Origin: an uncultured Prevotella sp.
Lineage (GTDB): Bacteria; Bacteroidota; Bacteroidia; Bacteroidales; Bacteroidaceae
DNA: 16,602 nucleotides
Direction of reading: 5' to 3'
Assembly (NCBI GenBank): GCA_934190685.1
Contig: CAKPTK010000042.1
Coordinates: forward strand, 1 to 16,602
The translations under genes and the position numbers were made by a program. The notes beneath the pieces are model-generated. The model saw nothing but the letters and a program-made list of their open reading frames with translations. It searched no databases and was not told the origin of the DNA. Position 1 is the stretch's first letter. Each line of letters opens with the position of its first letter. Shown here piece by piece: positions 15,767 through 16,602 of the stretch.

Positions 15767-15939
15767 ATTTCGCATTCGGTGATTGTTGCTTATAATGTCG
15801 CAAGACGATAATAAATGTTAAATGATCTATTGGTGATTAGACTTTTCTTGATGGGAAACGTCATAAGAGTAAATCGTCAAATTTTTCATAAAACACACTA
15901 ATAGGTTAGTTTAGGTTAATTGTAGATATGTTAAGACAA

Positions 15940-15975
15940 CGCCTCATGACTGTGAAGCCATGAGGCGCTTTTGCT
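15940..15975 (+). terminator. Rho-independent terminator after the toxin-like locus
   Basis: CGCCTCATG (15940-15948) pairs with CATGAGGCG (15959-15967) around a 10-base loop, followed by CTTTTGCTTTTTG. This is a good plus-strand terminator 173 bases after the last gene of the island, and may also halt minus-strand transcription from the Na/Pi-cotransporter gene. The 15767-15939 stretch between them is AT-rich and shows no gene. Confidence 0.8.
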
Positions 15976-16024
15976 TTTTGGGGGCGGTCAATCGCCTGTT
16001 GGTGTTTGTTTCAATTCCGTTTTG

Positions 16025-16602
16025 TCAAGCGTTGCGCTGTCTTGTGCCCATGCGGGCCTCCACCACGTTGACCACATAGTCGCCGAGCTTTTCACACTCG
16101 CAGATGATGTCCATATACATCGTGCCGATGCCATAAGTGTATTTATGGTCGTTGATGTCGTTGATGTTCTGGCTCTTGAGCTGGTTGCGGTAGTTGTTGA
16201 TTTCGTTTTCGATGTTGAACGAGCGGTTGGCATCGAGCATATCCTTTCTGCCAGACAGCATGGTGTACATTTGGGAGAGAGCGTCGTCGGTCAGCTCAAA
16301 CATCTGGTGCATGTGGTTATACTGATCCTCGGTGAAGTTCTCCTTGCCCTTGGCACGGCGGTTGATGGTGCGGGCGATGTTGTAGCAACTGTCGCCGATA
16401 CTCTCTATCTCGCTGATTTCGCGCAGCATGGCGCGGATTTTCGCCTTGGTGTCGTCGCTGAGGTGGGCATCGCTCACCTCGTTGAGATATTTGGCGATTT
16501 CTATTTCCATGTTGTCCGAGATGTTCTCATACTTCTCGATGCGGGTGAAGAGCTTGATAAACTTGGTCTCGTCCTGCTCGTTGAGCAAGTCGCGCACCAT
16601 GC
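16025..16602 (-). CDS. Na/Pi-cotransporter family protein, C-terminal PhoU-like part (5' end outside the window)
   Basis: The 192 codons in view match the PhoU-like cytoplasmic tail that follows the membrane domain in Bacteroidetes Na/Pi-cotransporters. Helical motifs include FTRIEKYENISDNMEIEIAK, LREISEIESIGDSCYNIART (the E...D PhoU signature), and YMDIICECEKLGDYVVNVVE near the end. The second PhoU E/D motif is present in that last helix. The Met at 16600 is probably internal, since the frame is open to the window edge and the family has a membrane domain before this region. The protein would take up phosphate with sodium at the inner membrane. It is unrelated in function to the island beside it. 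Confidence 0.88.
   Translation of the reverse strand, partial: MVRDLLNEQDETKFIKLFTRIEKYENISDNMEIEIAKYLNEVSDAHLSDDTKAKIRAMLREISEIESIGDSCYNIARTINRRAKGKENFTEDQYNHMHQMFELTDDALSQMYTMLSGRKDMLDANRSFNIENEINNYRNQLKSQNINDINDHKYTYGIGTMYMDIICECEKLGDYVVNVVEARMGTRQRNA

Noticed and set aside
15767..15939. Possible extra gene or repeat array behind the island
   Set aside because: Only short stop-rich frames and a minor TAGGTTAG/TTTAGGTTAA similarity were seen; no array or gene.
1..16602. CRISPR array, insertion sequence or prophage
   Set aside because: No regular direct repeats, transposase, integrase or phage structural genes were seen on either strand.

Overview
The window looks like chromosomal DNA from a member of the order Bacteroidales, most likely Prevotella or a close relative in the Prevotellaceae. 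The evidence is Bacteroidetes-type promoters (a TAnnTTTG -7 element with no purine-rich ribosome-binding sites), many lipoproteins with short signal peptides, a Bacteroidetes-style OmpA-like domain, a Ser-type sulfatase, a type IX-like C-terminal tail (YNLQG...KGLYI.NGKKVVIK), and a Na/Pi-cotransporter with a PhoU-like tail. The genus is an inference from protein style; no database search was possible.

Layout. (1) 1-4403, plus strand: the 3' part of tRNA-Leu(UAA), then a close-packed run of an OmpA-like/TPR lipoprotein, a thioredoxin-fold lipoprotein that has lost its CxxC cysteines, and a YifB/ComM-family AAA+ ATPase broken by a frameshift near its C-terminus. A strong symmetrical hairpin at 4361-4403 closes this run and the convergent one. 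(2) 4416-10828, minus strand: a small glycan-degradation cluster, read from right to left. It holds a 978-residue DUF4450/six-hairpin glycosidase-like protein, a secreted CBM96/DNRLRE-like carbohydrate-binding protein with a C-terminal sorting-like tail, and a Ser-type sulfatase. There is no SusC/SusD pair in view. Two of the genes have their own TAnnTTTG element and there are hairpin terminators between genes. (3) 10930-13431, plus strand: a two-gene unit of a membrane-anchored protein of unknown function (perhaps a degenerate trypsin-like protein) followed after one base by a lipoprotein that joins MORN repeats to a complete GH25 muramidase domain. (4) 13432-15975, plus strand: a visibly AT-rich island with a lipoprotein, a protein with a Gly/Ser linker and a RadC/JAB-type HxHP...SxxD metal site, and a small secreted protein. 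This reads as a lipoprotein-delivered JAB-like toxin with a periplasmic immunity candidate. (5) 16025-16602, minus strand: the C-terminal PhoU-like part of a Na/Pi-cotransporter that runs off the window.

The most interesting region is 13536-15766. The lipoprotein and the JAB protein lie in the same frame, separated only by tandem TGA TGA stops. A different frame stays open across the break and could join the two, so the pair may be one lipoprotein-toxin gene split by two compensating indels, or a coupled two-gene system. The small secreted protein behind it is placed where an immunity gene would be.
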